This document shows, piece by piece, positions 23,050 through 33,121 of a stretch of DNA of 64,000 nt. The position numbers were made by a program, and so were the translations under genes. The stretch is taken from the NCBI RefSeq assembly GCF_000422705.1, contig NZ_AUGO01000006.1:310001-374000 (forward strand), written 5' to 3'. Position 1 is the first letter of the stretch. Every line of letters starts with the position of its first letter. This DNA comes from Flavobacterium soli DSM 19725 (GTDB lineage: Bacteria > Bacteroidota > Bacteroidia > Flavobacteriales > Flavobacteriaceae). The notes beneath the pieces were generated by a model. It was not told the DNA's origin. It ran no database searches and saw nothing but the letters and a program-made list of their open reading frames with translations.

Positions 23050-24749
23050 AAACCCAAACCAGTTCCTGTATATGACATCTCAGTTTCTAATCGTCTGAAA
23101 AGTTGAAAAATCTTTTCAGAATATTCTTGTTTGAATCCGATTCCGTTGTCCGAAATTATGATTTTAAAATAGGTTTTATTGGTGATGATTTTATCTGATT
23201 TTTCATTGATAGAATCCTCTAAATTATCAGCAAAAAAATCATCGGTCGTAATTTTAATTTCTGGAGTTGTATTCGGCTTAGTATATTTCAATGAGTTGGA
23301 AATCAAATTGATAAACAATTGCTGTATTTGAAATTTTGTACCCAAAACGTTCGGAAGCTCATCAATAGCTATTTTGGCTTTTGTTTCTTCGATGGTTGGC
23401 TGCAATTCTTCCAAAATTTCTTGCAGAATGGCATTCAGATTTATTTCTACAAAAATTTTATCGCTCTTTATCGTTCGGGAATAATTTACCAAATCAATCA
23501 TCAAATGCTGCATTCTATTGGCAGAAACCTTGATTTTAGAAAAATATCCTTGGCTTGCTTCTGAAATTACAGACAAGTCATTGGCTTCAATTCTAGAAAT
23601 GAACATTTGAATTTTTCGCAAAGGCTCTTGCAAATCGTGACTTACAATGTTATTAAAAGACTCCAATTCAGCATTGATGGCAATTAATCTTTTATTGTTT
23701 TCTTCTAATTCAAAGGTTTTTTTAAATTGCTCGGTAACATCATGGATTACACCTATTTTAATATTCTGACCTTTATCGTTTGTTCTAAAATTAGCCGTAG
23801 AAATTACATATTTCAAGACTCCTGATGGCAAAATATAACGAAAAAGCATCGAAGTTGGAATCTGATTATCTATGGACTCTTTATTGGTTTTAATGACATA
23901 TTCATAATCTTCTGGATGAATATATTTGTTGAAATTTTCCCAATTCGGCTTAAATTTTTTCGGATCTTCCTCTAAAAGCCTGTATAAATTATCCGAAAAA
24001 GTGTAGGCATTTGTAGATAAATCAATTTTCCAATATCCAAAACCAGCAATCTTTTCGGCACTATTAAAAGTATCATTCAACAATTTAAGATCATTGTTTA
24101 TCTTCTTTAAATACAGTAAGTTATCATTCATCTTGCTATACGATAAAAGAAAAATTACGATAGAAACCAAAGCTAAAATAAAGACCGTTTTTCTTGTAGT
24201 TGCAATTTTTTCTGGATAATTGCTGTCGTGCAGCTTGATTCCATTAATGTTAGGCTGTACATCGTCTTCAATAAACTTGTAAAGCGAATGATTAAATCTT
24301 TTATTTTCAAAAAGTTTTTCAGTAAAAGTATTCTCGTCGTATGGAATAGCTTTTGAAGAGGCCATAATTTCATCGAAAAGCGTATATTTCTTTTCAATAA
24401 AAGACGCCAATTTTAGAATACTTTGATGCAAAAACCTATTATTTGCAGAAAGTTGTTCTAGGTTTTTAATTTTTTCGCTAGCCTCTTCCCTATTAAAAAT
24501 TCCTTTTGAAATTGCTACATCATCTGCAATTATTAGATTGGAAAGCTTTATTTCGTCTTCTTTTAGAATAGAAAAAAGTTCGTCCAATTCGTTTTGAGTA
24601 GCATTTATATTTTCAATAGATTGAAAGGAAGAATCCAGATCTTTCATCTGGAAATAGAACATTGTGGTCAAGTAACCAATGGCAATGATTGAAATTCCTA
24701 AAGCAATCCTTAATAAAAAGAAATATTTATTTTGTTTTAGGAATTTCAT
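22944..24749 (-). CDS. Membrane PAS-domain sensor histidine kinase
   Basis: Protein of 601 aa: TM1 (about 12-32), extracytoplasmic helical sensor of CHASE3-like style (about 33-185), TM2 (about 187-205), PAS/PAC (about 228-345, with GYWKIDLSTNAYTF), HisKA with the phospho-acceptor His371 in VSHDLQEPLRK, and HATPase_c (NLISNSLKY, ISDNGIGFKQEY, GTGLGLAICKKII). It autophosphorylates on His and passes phosphate to a receiver, probably the one encoded just upstream in the same direction with a 9-base gap. The stimulus is not known. The gene's 3' end is duplicated downstream beside attR. Confidence 0.92.
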   Translation of the reverse strand: MKFLKQNKYFFLLRIALGISIIAIGYLTTMFYFQMKDLDSSFQSIENINATQNELDELFSILKEDEIKLSNLIIADDVAISKGIFNREEASEKIKNLEQLSANNRFLHQSILKLASFIEKKYTLFDEIMASSKAIPYDENTFTEKLFENKRFNHSLYKFIEDDVQPNINGIKLHDSNYPEKIATTRKTVFILALVSIVIFLLSYSKMNDNLLYLKKINNDLKLLNDTFNSAEKIAGFGYWKIDLSTNAYTFSDNLYRLLEEDPKKFKPNWENFNKYIHPEDYEYVIKTNKESIDNQIPTSMLFRYILPSGVLKYVISTANFRTNDKGQNIKIGVIHDVTEQFKKTFELEENNKRLIAINAELESFNNIVSHDLQEPLRKIQMFISRIEANDLSVISEASQGYFSKIKVSANRMQHLMIDLVNYSRTIKSDKIFVEINLNAILQEILEELQPTIEETKAKIAIDELPNVLGTKFQIQQLFINLISNSLKYTKPNTTPEIKITTDDFFADNLEDSINEKSDKIITNKTYFKIIISDNGIGFKQEYSEKIFQLFRRLETEMSYTGTGLGLAICKKIIENHNGFIKAQGNPGIGATFIIYLPKSL

Positions 24750-24758
24750 TCTATGTTC

Positions 24759-25214
24759 TTAAATACTCAAGAAAAAAGTTTCTTTGTTTAAGCCAGATGT
24801 ATGGTATTGCCAGTTCATGTTAACCACATCCTTGATAACTTTCTTCAGTTTTGAAAAGTCATTTGGTTTTTTAATGTAAATATTTGCTCCACCAATAAAG
24901 GTTTCTTCAATATCTTTTTCGGATGATGAAGTAGAGTAAATTGCAATTGTCAAGTCTTTGAATTTAGGATTTGCCCTAATTTCCTTCAAGCATTCCGCTC
25001 CTGTCTTGCAAGGCATGTTAAGATCCAGGAACAAGATATGTGGCAACAAAGTTGTTTCGGGATTTTCTAAATAATCCATTAAATCACGTCCGTCTTTAAA
25101 CGTCATCAATCGATTATTCATCTTCAATTCATTGATAGCATCGTTAAAGAAAAGGCGATCATCTTCGTCATCTTCCGCTAAAAGTATTCGCATTTGTGAA
25201 CTATCAGAATTCAT
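24759..25214 (-). CDS. Single-domain response regulator (receiver)
   Basis: Protein of 151 aa made of one receiver domain. The acidic pocket is EDDEDD (about 14-19) and the phospho-acceptor is Asp64 in LFLDLNMP, with Thr/Ser and Lys (KKPND) further on. There is no output domain, so it probably signals by protein contact or phosphorelay. An internal ATG (codon 8) is an alternative start. It stands 9 bases before the kinase gene and 20 bases after the AraC gene, forming a three-gene signalling operon. Confidence 0.9.
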   Translation of the reverse strand: MNSDSSQMRILLAEDDEDDRLFFNDAINELKMNNRLMTFKDGRDLMDYLENPETTLLPHILFLDLNMPCKTGAECLKEIRANPKFKDLTIAIYSTSSSEKDIEETFIGGANIYIKKPNDFSKLKKVIKDVVNMNWQYHTSGLNKETFFLSI

Positions 25215-25234
25215 TTCTTTTAGAATTTAATTTG

Positions 25235-25789
25235 TTATTGGTTTAAATTTCTACGTCTGTCAACAATTCTTTTGAACATTGAAGGCGTTAATCCGGTTAC
25301 TTTTTTAAACTGAGCCGATAAATAGGCAACACTGCTGTAGTTTAATTTATAAGATACCTCGGTCAAAGTTAAGCCATCTTCTACAATTAATTTCTTCGCA
25401 CGTTCAATTTTTTGAATAATAATAAAATTCTCAATGGAAGTATACGTATATTCCGAAAAAACATTCGCAATATATCCATAACTCAGGTTCAATTTATCAG
25501 CAAGATAATTAGAAATAGTAGAAGTTGGAAGTTTATCCTTTTCATAAATCATCTCAATAATAGTATCCTTGATTCTTTGAACCAATTGACTTTTTTGATT
25601 GTTAATGATCTCAATTCCATAGCGTTCTAGGCTATATTGAAGTTCCGTGAAGCTTTCATCAGAAACAGAATCGCTGATTTCGATTTCTCCAAATTCTAAA
25701 AGCTCATATTTAATTCCGAGTCGTTCAAGCTGTTCTTGGACAATTATTCGGCATGCCAAATTGATATCGTATTTTACGTACAGTTTCAT
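25235..25789 (-). CDS. AraC-family transcriptional regulator
   Basis: I use ATG 25789 (MKLYVKYDINLACRII), giving 184 aa; the longer frame to 25873 has no domain in its extra part. The C-terminal ~100 residues are an AraC double helix-turn-helix (LADKLNLSYGYIANVFSEYT and LTEVSYKLNYSSVAYLSAQFKK). The N-terminal ~80 residues have no recognised ligand-binding domain. It is the first gene of the signalling operon with the receiver and the kinase. Confidence 0.85.
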   Translation of the reverse strand: MKLYVKYDINLACRIIVQEQLERLGIKYELLEFGEIEISDSVSDESFTELQYSLERYGIEIINNQKSQLVQRIKDTIIEMIYEKDKLPTSTISNYLADKLNLSYGYIANVFSEYTYTSIENFIIIQKIERAKKLIVEDGLTLTEVSYKLNYSSVAYLSAQFKKVTGLTPSMFKRIVDRRRNLNQ

Positions 25790-25922
25790 TAAATGTGGGT
25801 TGTTTTTGGTTCTATAAATATATACATTTTTTTTTACTTCAAAGAAGCATAATAGAATATTTAATAATCCCACAAGCTCCTCATTATCAAATTGTTAATT
25901 TAATCACAATTCAAACAACAAA

Positions 25923-25955
25923 AAAGTGGAGTAGCTAATATGGCTACTCCACTTT
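25923..25955 (-). terminator. Terminator of the NDH-2 gene
   Basis: AAAGTGGAGTAGC (25923-25935) and GCTACTCCACTTT (25943-25955) form a perfect 13-bp stem with a 7-nt loop. On the minus strand a T-rich tract follows. It lies about 120 bases after the ndh stop. Confidence 0.8.
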
Positions 25956-26073
25956 CTCGTGATGTTATAAATTTATAGATGATAATGATGTAAAAACTCC
26001 TATATATACGGCTACAAATTTCTAAATAATTCCGAAATAGAGTTTATAAGATTTTAGTAAATTGTTATACAAT

Positions 26074-27354
26074 TCACACTTTTTGATCGATTGTTTTGGT
26101 TCTTTTTTCTGGACGAATAATCATTCTGAAAGATTGATCCTTTGCAAAATAAGCAATCATCCAATTGTAAAAAGTTTGCAATCTATTTCTATAGGTTATT
26201 AGAGAAATCAAGTGAATAAAAAGCCAAACCATCCAGGCTATGAATCCTTTGAAGTGCATTTTTGGTTTCGGAATATCAACGACTGCTTTGTTTTTTCCAA
26301 TGATTGCCATTGAACCTTTATCATTATATTCAAAAGGTTTTTGTGGTAAATTTTTCAAAATCGCAACAAAGTTTTTTGCCAGATTTTTTCCTTGCTGTAT
26401 CGCTACTTGCGCAACTTGTGGATGTCCACCAGGAAAATTTTTATCTGTCAATTGAATACAAGTATCACCAATGGCATAAATATTTTTAGTCCCAATGATT
26501 TTATTAAATTCATCCGTAGCCAATCGTTTTCCTCGTCCATAACTTTCTGGGGCAATCCCCGGAAATTCCTTAGCCGTTACACCAGCTGCCCAAATTAAGT
26601 TTTTAGTAGCAATCGTTTCACCATTCCCAAAAAAGACCGTATCTCCATCATAATCAACTACTCTTGTATTCAATTTTACGACGACTCCCATTTTGGTCAA
26701 TGCATCAAACGTATCTTGTTGCGATTCCTTACTCATTGGCGAAAGTAACGCATCTCCACCATCAACTAAGTAAATATTACTGGCAGATGTAGCCAGTTCG
26801 GGATATTCTTTTAGCAAAACACCTCTTCTCATTTCGGCAAACATTCCTGAAACTTCAACCCCCGTTGGTCCCCCTCCAGCAACAACAATAGTTACTAATT
26901 TTCGTCGTTTTCTAATGTCTTTACAAATAGCTGCTTTTTCCATATTTTGCAGTAATTTGTTTCGCATTTCGATGGCATCATTCAATGTTTTCATCGGAAT
27001 GGCGTTTTTCTTTACATTTTCCATTCCAAAATAACTCGTTTCGGCACCAGTTGCAAAAACAAGATAATCATAGCTTAATTCGCCATTGCTCAATTCAATG
27101 GTATTTTGCTCCTGATTCACTTTTATAAGTTCCCCCAAACGAAACGTGAGATTTTTTTTGCCTGCAAAAAATTTCCTAAAAGGATAACTGATACTCGAGG
27201 GCTCAAGATAGGCAGTCGCCACTTGATATATTAAAGGTGGAAAAAAATTATAATTATTTTTATCGACCAAAGTCACTTCGACATCTTTCACATTCGTTAG
27301 TTCCTTTGCTAAATTTATTCCTGCAAATCCACCACCAATAATCACTATTTTCAT
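26074..27354 (-). CDS. ndh: Type II NADH dehydrogenase
   Basis: Protein of 426 aa. The FAD motif IIGGGFAGINLA (about 4-15), the second nucleotide motif VAGGGPTGVEVSG (about 161-173) and the conserved WAAGV and YAIGDT segments identify a two-dinucleotide-binding oxidoreductase of the NDH-2 family. It passes electrons from NADH to quinone without pumping protons. The C-terminal hydrophobic stretch (FIAWMVWLFIHLISLI, about 375-390) would attach it to the inner face of the membrane. It is monocistronic, with its own terminator. Confidence 0.9.
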   Translation of the reverse strand: MKIVIIGGGFAGINLAKELTNVKDVEVTLVDKNNYNFFPPLIYQVATAYLEPSSISYPFRKFFAGKKNLTFRLGELIKVNQEQNTIELSNGELSYDYLVFATGAETSYFGMENVKKNAIPMKTLNDAIEMRNKLLQNMEKAAICKDIRKRRKLVTIVVAGGGPTGVEVSGMFAEMRRGVLLKEYPELATSASNIYLVDGGDALLSPMSKESQQDTFDALTKMGVVVKLNTRVVDYDGDTVFFGNGETIATKNLIWAAGVTAKEFPGIAPESYGRGKRLATDEFNKIIGTKNIYAIGDTCIQLTDKNFPGGHPQVAQVAIQQGKNLAKNFVAILKNLPQKPFEYNDKGSMAIIGKNKAVVDIPKPKMHFKGFIAWMVWLFIHLISLITYRNRLQTFYNWMIAYFAKDQSFRMIIRPEKRTKTIDQKV

Positions 27355-27606
27355 ACAAGTTTATTTAAATTTTGAACTTTAGTTAGCTTTTTTTGTTGTT
27401 TTATTTCGGCTAAAATTCATCTTTTAAAGTTAAATAAAAATCAGCAAATGATCGCTAAACCAATGCTTTTTTATCGAAAAATTAATAAAAACATTTCTTT
27501 TTAATCAATTGATTTTCGCTTATTGATATTTGTATCGACTTTACTTCAATAATAGAATCAAAAATCATAAACTTATATATTTTTCTGAATCAAGAATTCC
27601 AATGCT

Positions 27607-27614
27607 TATCTTTG
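27607..27614 (+). promoter_or_regulatory. Probable -7 element upstream of the Bcr/CflA gene
   Basis: TATCTTTG fits the Bacteroidota -7 consensus TAnnTTTG. It lies 33 bases before the start codon. No clear TTG is seen at the -33 position. Confidence 0.4.
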
Positions 27615-27647
27615 CATTTTTATAATTAGCCCTTCCCTATTTTTATA

Positions 27648-28847
27648 ATGGACAAAAAAAAATACTTCTCGCTCATTCTAGTTTTAGGTTCTTTAACCGC
27701 TCTTGGCCCATTTTCTATCGACATGTATCTTCCTGGTTTTAGTGCAATTGCAAAAGATCTGAATACAACAGTAAATAGTGTTTCCCTTTCTTTATCAAGC
27801 TATTTTATCGGGATTTCAGCTGGACAGTTGCTTTACGGACCATTATTGGATCGTTTTGGAAGAAAAAAACCACTCTATATTGGGCTTCTAGTTTACATTT
27901 TGGCATCTCTCTGTTGTGTTTTTGTAACCGATATTGATAGTTTCATAATACTTCGTTTAATACAAGCCGTAGGAAGCTGTGCCGCTTCTGTTGCAGCAAT
28001 GACAATGGTTCGCGATTTATTTCCTGTAAAAGAAACCCCAAAAGTTTTTGCAAAATTAATGCTGGTTTTAGGGCTTTCGCCGATGTTAGCTCCAACGATT
28101 GGTGGTTATGTAACAGCCGATTTTGGCTGGCATGCCGTTTTTATAATCCTAACCTTAATGGGTTTTGCAATTTTAACTGCCGTAAAATTTGCCTTGCCAA
28201 GTAATTATAAGCCTGACACAACCATTTCTTTGAAACCAAAACCTATTATTGCCAACTTTTTATTGGTTTTAAAAGAACCTCAATTTTATACTTATGCTTT
28301 TACAGGTGCCGTAGCATTTGCTGGATTATTTACCTATGTTGCTGGTTCACCCATGATTTTTATGGACATATATAAGGTAGATGAAAAAACATACGGTTGG
28401 ATTTTTGCACTATTATCTATAAGTTTTATAGGCTCAAGCCAATTAAATTCATTGCTGCTTAGAAAATATTCGAGCGAACAATTGATTCGCGTAGCTTTAA
28501 TTTCGCAATCCATCATTAGTGTGTTTTTTCTAATTGGTGTGATGAATGGCATCTTTAATTTATACGGAATCATCGCCATGTTTTTCCTTTATCTTTCTTG
28601 TCTAGGATTGGCTAGCCCTAATACCGCCGGACTCTCGCTAGCTCCTTTTGCAAAAAATGCAGGAAGTGCATCGGCTCTGATGGGTGCTGTTCAAATGATT
28701 TTGGGGTCAATTGCTTCAATTGCTGTCGGAATTTTCGTTAAAGATTCAATGACACCTATAACCTTAATTCTATTGATGTCTTCTACCCTAGCCTTATTAA
28801 TTTTGACCATCGGAAAAAGAAACATCAAAAAAACGCAAAAAAATTAG
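27648..28847 (+). CDS. Bcr/CflA-family MFS drug exporter
   Basis: Protein of 399 aa with 12 predicted TM helices. The opening LGPFSIDMYLPGF and the loop motif LLYGPLLDRFGRKKPL (motif A, about 64-79) are those of the Bcr/CflA drug:H+ antiporter subfamily. It should export small toxic compounds from the cytoplasm using the proton gradient. It stands alone with its own promoter. The substrate cannot be told from sequence. Confidence 0.9.
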   Translation: MDKKKYFSLILVLGSLTALGPFSIDMYLPGFSAIAKDLNTTVNSVSLSLSSYFIGISAGQLLYGPLLDRFGRKKPLYIGLLVYILASLCCVFVTDIDSFIILRLIQAVGSCAASVAAMTMVRDLFPVKETPKVFAKLMLVLGLSPMLAPTIGGYVTADFGWHAVFIILTLMGFAILTAVKFALPSNYKPDTTISLKPKPIIANFLLVLKEPQFYTYAFTGAVAFAGLFTYVAGSPMIFMDIYKVDEKTYGWIFALLSISFIGSSQLNSLLLRKYSSEQLIRVALISQSIISVFFLIGVMNGIFNLYGIIAMFFLYLSCLGLASPNTAGLSLAPFAKNAGSASALMGAVQMILGSIASIAVGIFVKDSMTPITLILLMSSTLALLILTIGKRNIKKTQKN

Positions 28848-28859
28848 TTTCTCATTTAA

Positions 28860-28893
28860 TTGTTTAGATATATCAACTAAAATTATATTTTTG
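28860..28893 (+). promoter_or_regulatory. Bacteroidota-type promoter
   Basis: TTG at 28860-28862 and TATTTTTG at 28886-28893, spaced by 23 bases, match the TTG / TAnnTTTG pattern. The downstream start codon is at 28914. Confidence 0.45.
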
Positions 28894-28913
28894 CTCTAAA
28901 TCAAGTTTTACAA

Positions 28914-29435
28914 ATGGATACTACAAAAATCATCGAGTTACTAAGCTATACTTTACCTGCCATAATCACTGGAGGTGTTGCCTATTTTTTATTTACATCT
29001 TATTTCAAGGACCAGCAAAATACCAGAAGATGGTTGTTGCAGAAAGAAGCTCAAAAAGATGCATTGCCTTTGCGTTTGCAAGCTTACGAACGATTGTCAC
29101 TTTTTTTGGAACGTATCAATCCATCGAAATTATTGATTCGGGTTGCTCCAATTTCTAATGATAAAAATGATTATGCCAATTATATCATTGCACAAATTGA
29201 ACAAGAATTTGAGCATAATTTGACGCAGCAGATTTATATCTCGAATGCGTGCTGGAATTATATCTCGACTGCAAAAAATGCAACCATTCAAATGATTAGA
29301 AAGGCTTCTACATTAGAAACTGTTAAAGATGCAAACGATTTGAGGGAAGTAATCTTGAAAGATTTATTCGATAAAGAAGTTCCAAGCAATGCCGCTTTGG
29401 CGTATATCAAAAATGAAGTGAGCGAATTATGGTAG
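28914..29435 (+). CDS. Conserved flavobacterial protein with one TM helix
   Basis: Protein of 173 aa. One N-terminal TM helix (about 11-29) is followed by a cytoplasmic helical domain with the segment PLRLQAYERLSLFLERINP (about 52-70). It resembles a conserved uncharacterised family of Bacteroidota, and I know no function. It meets the patatin gene tail to tail with a 9-base overlap. Confidence 0.75.
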   Translation: MDTTKIIELLSYTLPAIITGGVAYFLFTSYFKDQQNTRRWLLQKEAQKDALPLRLQAYERLSLFLERINPSKLLIRVAPISNDKNDYANYIIAQIEQEFEHNLTQQIYISNACWNYISTAKNATIQMIRKASTLETVKDANDLREVILKDLFDKEVPSNAALAYIKNEVSELW

Positions 29436-30332
29436 TTTATTCTCACTCATAACTTCACTTTTGTTTTGAGCATATTCAAAACCGTCGTGCCACCACTTTT
29501 TCATTTGTTTCTTATTAAAAATCAAAGCATTATCAGTTAGTTTTATCGGAGTATGGTAAAGATTTAATTTTACATCTTTATTTTTAGCCGATAATTTTCC
29601 TATCGTAATATCGTGCTTTTCAACCTGATCCAGCAAAATTTGGAATAAATCGACCATCAATGAAAAGGGATTTTTCCCGATGATTCTAGGAGCAGTTTGG
29701 GTTTCGGTTTCCAAAACAATCACATCAATTTCTGTCGCACCACGATTAATGGCTTCACGAATTGGAACCAGGCTCGAAAATCCGCCGTCGCCATATTCGC
29801 ATTCGTTTTTGGTAACCAAGCTCATAAAAGGAATGTAGTTACAGGAAATCCAAATCCAATCGCAAAATTCCTCGTATTCAAAATCACGAATGCACTTGTA
29901 TTCGACATCATTCTTGGACAAATTGGTAACCGTGATGACAATATTACAATTCGAAGATTTTAGTTGATTGAATTCTGCCAAAGAGAAATTCTGCTTGATG
30001 TATTTCTTTAAATTTTGGCTTTCGCCGAAAGTTCGCTTGCCCTTAAAAAACTGCTTGATTACATTTAAGTGATTGATAGTCACAATATCAACTTCATTTT
30101 TTTGCTTGATCACAAACGGATTAATACTGAAAATTTTTTCCATATTGACATTCGTATAAATGTCATAAATTTTATCAATATTTCCCAAAGCCAAGTGCGG
30201 AATCAGCAAACTACCTGTTGAAGTTCCCAACAATAAATCATATTGGTATTTCTTTTCCTGCATCAAATATTGGGCAACACCACCAGCAAAAGCACCTTTA
30301 CTTCCACCTCCTGAAATGACTAATGCTCTCAT
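29427..30332 (-). CDS. Patatin-like phospholipase
   Basis: Protein of 301 aa with the patatin Ser-Asp dyad: oxyanion loop SGGGSKGAFAGG (7-18), nucleophile elbow GTSTG with Ser38, and Asp182 in YGDGGFSS. These enzymes hydrolyse acyl esters of lipids. There is no signal peptide, so it is probably cytoplasmic or membrane-peripheral. The start overlaps the stop of the aminopeptidase gene as ATGA, which indicates coupling, though a joint function is not evident. Confidence 0.88.
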   Translation of the reverse strand: MRALVISGGGSKGAFAGGVAQYLMQEKKYQYDLLLGTSTGSLLIPHLALGNIDKIYDIYTNVNMEKIFSINPFVIKQKNEVDIVTINHLNVIKQFFKGKRTFGESQNLKKYIKQNFSLAEFNQLKSSNCNIVITVTNLSKNDVEYKCIRDFEYEEFCDWIWISCNYIPFMSLVTKNECEYGDGGFSSLVPIREAINRGATEIDVIVLETETQTAPRIIGKNPFSLMVDLFQILLDQVEKHDITIGKLSAKNKDVKLNLYHTPIKLTDNALIFNKKQMKKWWHDGFEYAQNKSEVMSENKLP

Positions 30333-32407
30333 ATTTTTTCGTTTAGCAATCGGTTCAACTGAAATTGTTCGTTCTCTGGAAGTTCGGAAATAATTGACTC
30401 AAAATACTTTCTGTGCTTGTCACTTTTCAACAAAGCTCGGATATTATCCCTCGAATATTTCGAAAATTGCCATCTGTGACTTACTAATCCGTTTACCAAA
30501 AATTTCATCGGATTGATATCGTTTTTATCCAAATATAAAAGCTTTGTCAAGGCATTTTGTCGGAGTGTACTTTCATAATTTGGCGAAGCATAATGCAACA
30601 ATTCTTCATAAAACTGCACTTTGTTTTCTTGCTCATAATCTTTGGCTCTTAAAGCAAGAGTCAACCAAAGTACCCGAAGATTTTTATCATTGAAACCTAC
30701 CCAAGTTTTCGTCTTATCCAACAACCATTTTTGTTGCTCAGGAAACTCTGAAAAATAAACATTCAAGGCAATTTCTTTGGTAATATAAGAATCGTCATCC
30801 AACAACGTTTCATATTGGGATTTAAAATCTGCTGGAACCTCACGCATTGTTTTGGCAATTGCTTGACGCGTTTTGAAATCTTTTGTTTGCATGGCAATCT
30901 TCAAAAAATCGGCTTTTTCTTCGTAAGGCAAATCCTGTAATTGATAAATAATTTCTTCTTTTATAGGATAAAAAACATCAGATTTTAAGAGTGCTTCAAT
31001 TTCATTTATCTTTTGAGCAAACGGCATATCTTTCAATTCCGAAACTTCAAAATACTTTTGGATGAATTTATTTTTATTTAAGATTGCCATCGCTTCTTTC
31101 ACTTGAAAAACAGGACTTTCCAACCAAAGCTGTTGGAATTTCTTCGTATCGTACTTTGAAACTCTATTGATTTCTGATAAAAAATTATCTGTGTTTACAT
31201 TTTTAAAACCATACTTTTTCAAGTAACTTTTTACCGCTTTTTGAAAATTTTTAGCTCCAACGTTTTCACGCAAAACATGCAAAGCCCAAGCTCCTTTTTG
31301 GTAAAACGTCAGCGAACTTGCCTTTTCATTCAAAATCGGTATTGTATCTGTTTTGGAAGCTTGTTGCAATCGTTCAGCAATTTCATACATTTCCCAATTA
31401 AAATGGTCTTCGCCAAAGAGTTCCTTCTCGGCCAAAAGTGCATAATACGTTGCAAAACCTTCCTGAAGCCAATGATGCTTTCCCGAAGTTGCCGTAATCA
31501 TGTCGCCAAACCATTGATGTGCCAATTCGTGGGCATTTACATTGATGTAAGTCAGATCATTAAAACCGATTTTATCTACTACATAATATTGCGAAAATAT
31601 CGTGGAAGTCGTGTTTTCCATTCCGCCATACAAAAAATCCTTTGCCGGAATCTGACGGTAGATTTCCCACGGATAATTTACGCCAATTTCCTTTTCGAAA
31701 AAATCAAAAATTTGTTTGGTATAGCGATAAGTTGGTTCAAATTTCGAAACATCTTCGGGAGAAATATAATTTTCCAAAGGAGTTCCTGATTCTGAAGTAA
31801 GGGTTTGTTTTTCGAATTTTCCAATGGCAAGCATCAATAAATACGAGCTCATCGGTTTTTTCATTTTATAATTCCAGATAAAATTATTTCCGCTTTCGGC
31901 TTTGCTATCTAGAATTCCATTTGAAACAACTTCATACTTTTTATCATAATTGATTGTCATGCTAAAGATGACTTTTTCATTCATATCATCAAAACTTGGA
32001 AACCAATGACTGGTGTATTTTCCTTGACCTTGTGTCCAAATCTGCATGTTCTCCCCTTCTCCAACAAAATACATGGTTTGCTTTGGAGTAGCAGAATATT
32101 CGAAACTTACTGTGTTTTTTCCCTTCTTGAAACCTTCAAAAAGCAATACTTCTTTCGTTGAATTCTTAAAGTTGCAGATTTTATTATTGATTTTTATTTC
32201 TTCGAAATTCATGTTCTTGGCATCTATCCGAATCGTATCAATTTTTGAAAGCACCTCAAATGTATAATTGACAGTTCCCGACACCTTTTTTTCGATAGGA
32301 TTTACCGAAATTACAGCATCAACTGTTTTAAAATCAACTGATTTAGTTTGTTGCGAAAAAAGAAAATAAGGAAAAAAAAGTATAAAAAAAAGAAGTTGCT
32401 TCATCAT
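30329..32407 (-). CDS. Secreted M1-family metallopeptidase (aminopeptidase)
   Basis: Protein of 692 aa with a signal peptide (about 1-19, MMKQLLFFILFFPYFLFS). The exopeptidase motif appears as GGMEN (261-265) and the zinc site as HELAH (293-297), with the third ligand Glu316 in LQEGFATYY. The N-terminal beta domain, thermolysin-like domain and C-terminal helical region are all present, so it is full length. It removes N-terminal residues from peptides, here presumably in the periplasm. It is coupled to the patatin gene. Confidence 0.92.
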   Translation of the reverse strand: MMKQLLFFILFFPYFLFSQQTKSVDFKTVDAVISVNPIEKKVSGTVNYTFEVLSKIDTIRIDAKNMNFEEIKINNKICNFKNSTKEVLLFEGFKKGKNTVSFEYSATPKQTMYFVGEGENMQIWTQGQGKYTSHWFPSFDDMNEKVIFSMTINYDKKYEVVSNGILDSKAESGNNFIWNYKMKKPMSSYLLMLAIGKFEKQTLTSESGTPLENYISPEDVSKFEPTYRYTKQIFDFFEKEIGVNYPWEIYRQIPAKDFLYGGMENTTSTIFSQYYVVDKIGFNDLTYINVNAHELAHQWFGDMITATSGKHHWLQEGFATYYALLAEKELFGEDHFNWEMYEIAERLQQASKTDTIPILNEKASSLTFYQKGAWALHVLRENVGAKNFQKAVKSYLKKYGFKNVNTDNFLSEINRVSKYDTKKFQQLWLESPVFQVKEAMAILNKNKFIQKYFEVSELKDMPFAQKINEIEALLKSDVFYPIKEEIIYQLQDLPYEEKADFLKIAMQTKDFKTRQAIAKTMREVPADFKSQYETLLDDDSYITKEIALNVYFSEFPEQQKWLLDKTKTWVGFNDKNLRVLWLTLALRAKDYEQENKVQFYEELLHYASPNYESTLRQNALTKLLYLDKNDINPMKFLVNGLVSHRWQFSKYSRDNIRALLKSDKHRKYFESIISELPENEQFQLNRLLNEKI

Positions 32408-32509
32408 AAAATAAATATGAACTTCAAAGTTACAAAGCTTTGTAAAAATCTTCGTCCTTTTTTAGAATATTTTAATGACTTGAAAAGTGAGACTTTTAAG
32501 TTTATTCGA

Positions 32510-33055
32510 TTATCGTTCTTCAAACATTTTCAAGAGTTGCGTAACGGTATTCCAATTTCTAATAGTTGATGTAACGTTCAATTTCTTCTCGATATATTTT
32601 TGGTCAAATCGCGTTTTTCCAGCTCCAACCGCATATTTGATGTAAATTCTGTTTTCATCAATTGCCACTTCATCAGGCTTAAACTGACTCATTTTTAAAT
32701 CGTTGATACTTTCTTTTTTTAATGGAATAGAAACAAAAGAGACATATAATTTTTTAATATCAACTTCCTTTTCTTTCAAGAAAGGATTGTTTTTAAAGCA
32801 AGCTGACAAATCTTCCTTATTAATGACGATAACAGGAACTTCGTGTCCAAAAACCTTGAAGATTTCCTGTTTGATGAGGAAACCAACCTTAGGAGCATTT
32901 TCTTCTTCGGTATCCACAAAAACATTACCCGATTGGATATAAGTGGTTACATTTTGAAAACCAATGGCTTCCAAGGTCGTCTTCAAAGCTTCCATTTTAA
33001 TCATATTATGTCCAGAAACATTGATGCCACGAAGTAATGCGAGATGAGTTGTCAT
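32510..33055 (-). CDS. DUF1697 family protein
   Basis: Protein of 181 aa beginning MTTHLALLRGINVSGHNMIK, the classic DUF1697 opening, and containing YIQSGNVFVDT (about 39-49) and the C-terminal RNWNTVTQLLKM. The family is widespread and uncharacterised, with a ferredoxin-like fold known from structures. Cytoplasmic. It stands alone with no operon partner. Confidence 0.88.
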   Translation of the reverse strand: MTTHLALLRGINVSGHNMIKMEALKTTLEAIGFQNVTTYIQSGNVFVDTEEENAPKVGFLIKQEIFKVFGHEVPVIVINKEDLSACFKNNPFLKEKEVDIKKLYVSFVSIPLKKESINDLKMSQFKPDEVAIDENRIYIKYAVGAGKTRFDQKYIEKKLNVTSTIRNWNTVTQLLKMFEER

Positions 33056-33105
33056 TTTTTGAATTTAATTTGAATCAAATATATCATAAAAAATCAAACC
33101 ATTAG

Positions 33106-33121
33106 TCCCGAAGCTTCGGGA
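33106..33121. repeat. Short intergenic palindrome
   Basis: TCCCGAAGCTTCGGGA, a perfect 16-bp palindrome, also present at 36634-36649. It is probably a dispersed genomic palindrome. Confidence 0.7.

Noticed and set aside
31241..31789. 182-aa frame antisense to the M1 aminopeptidase
   Set aside because: It lies opposite the conserved zinc-site region of a clear gene and has no recognisable domain.
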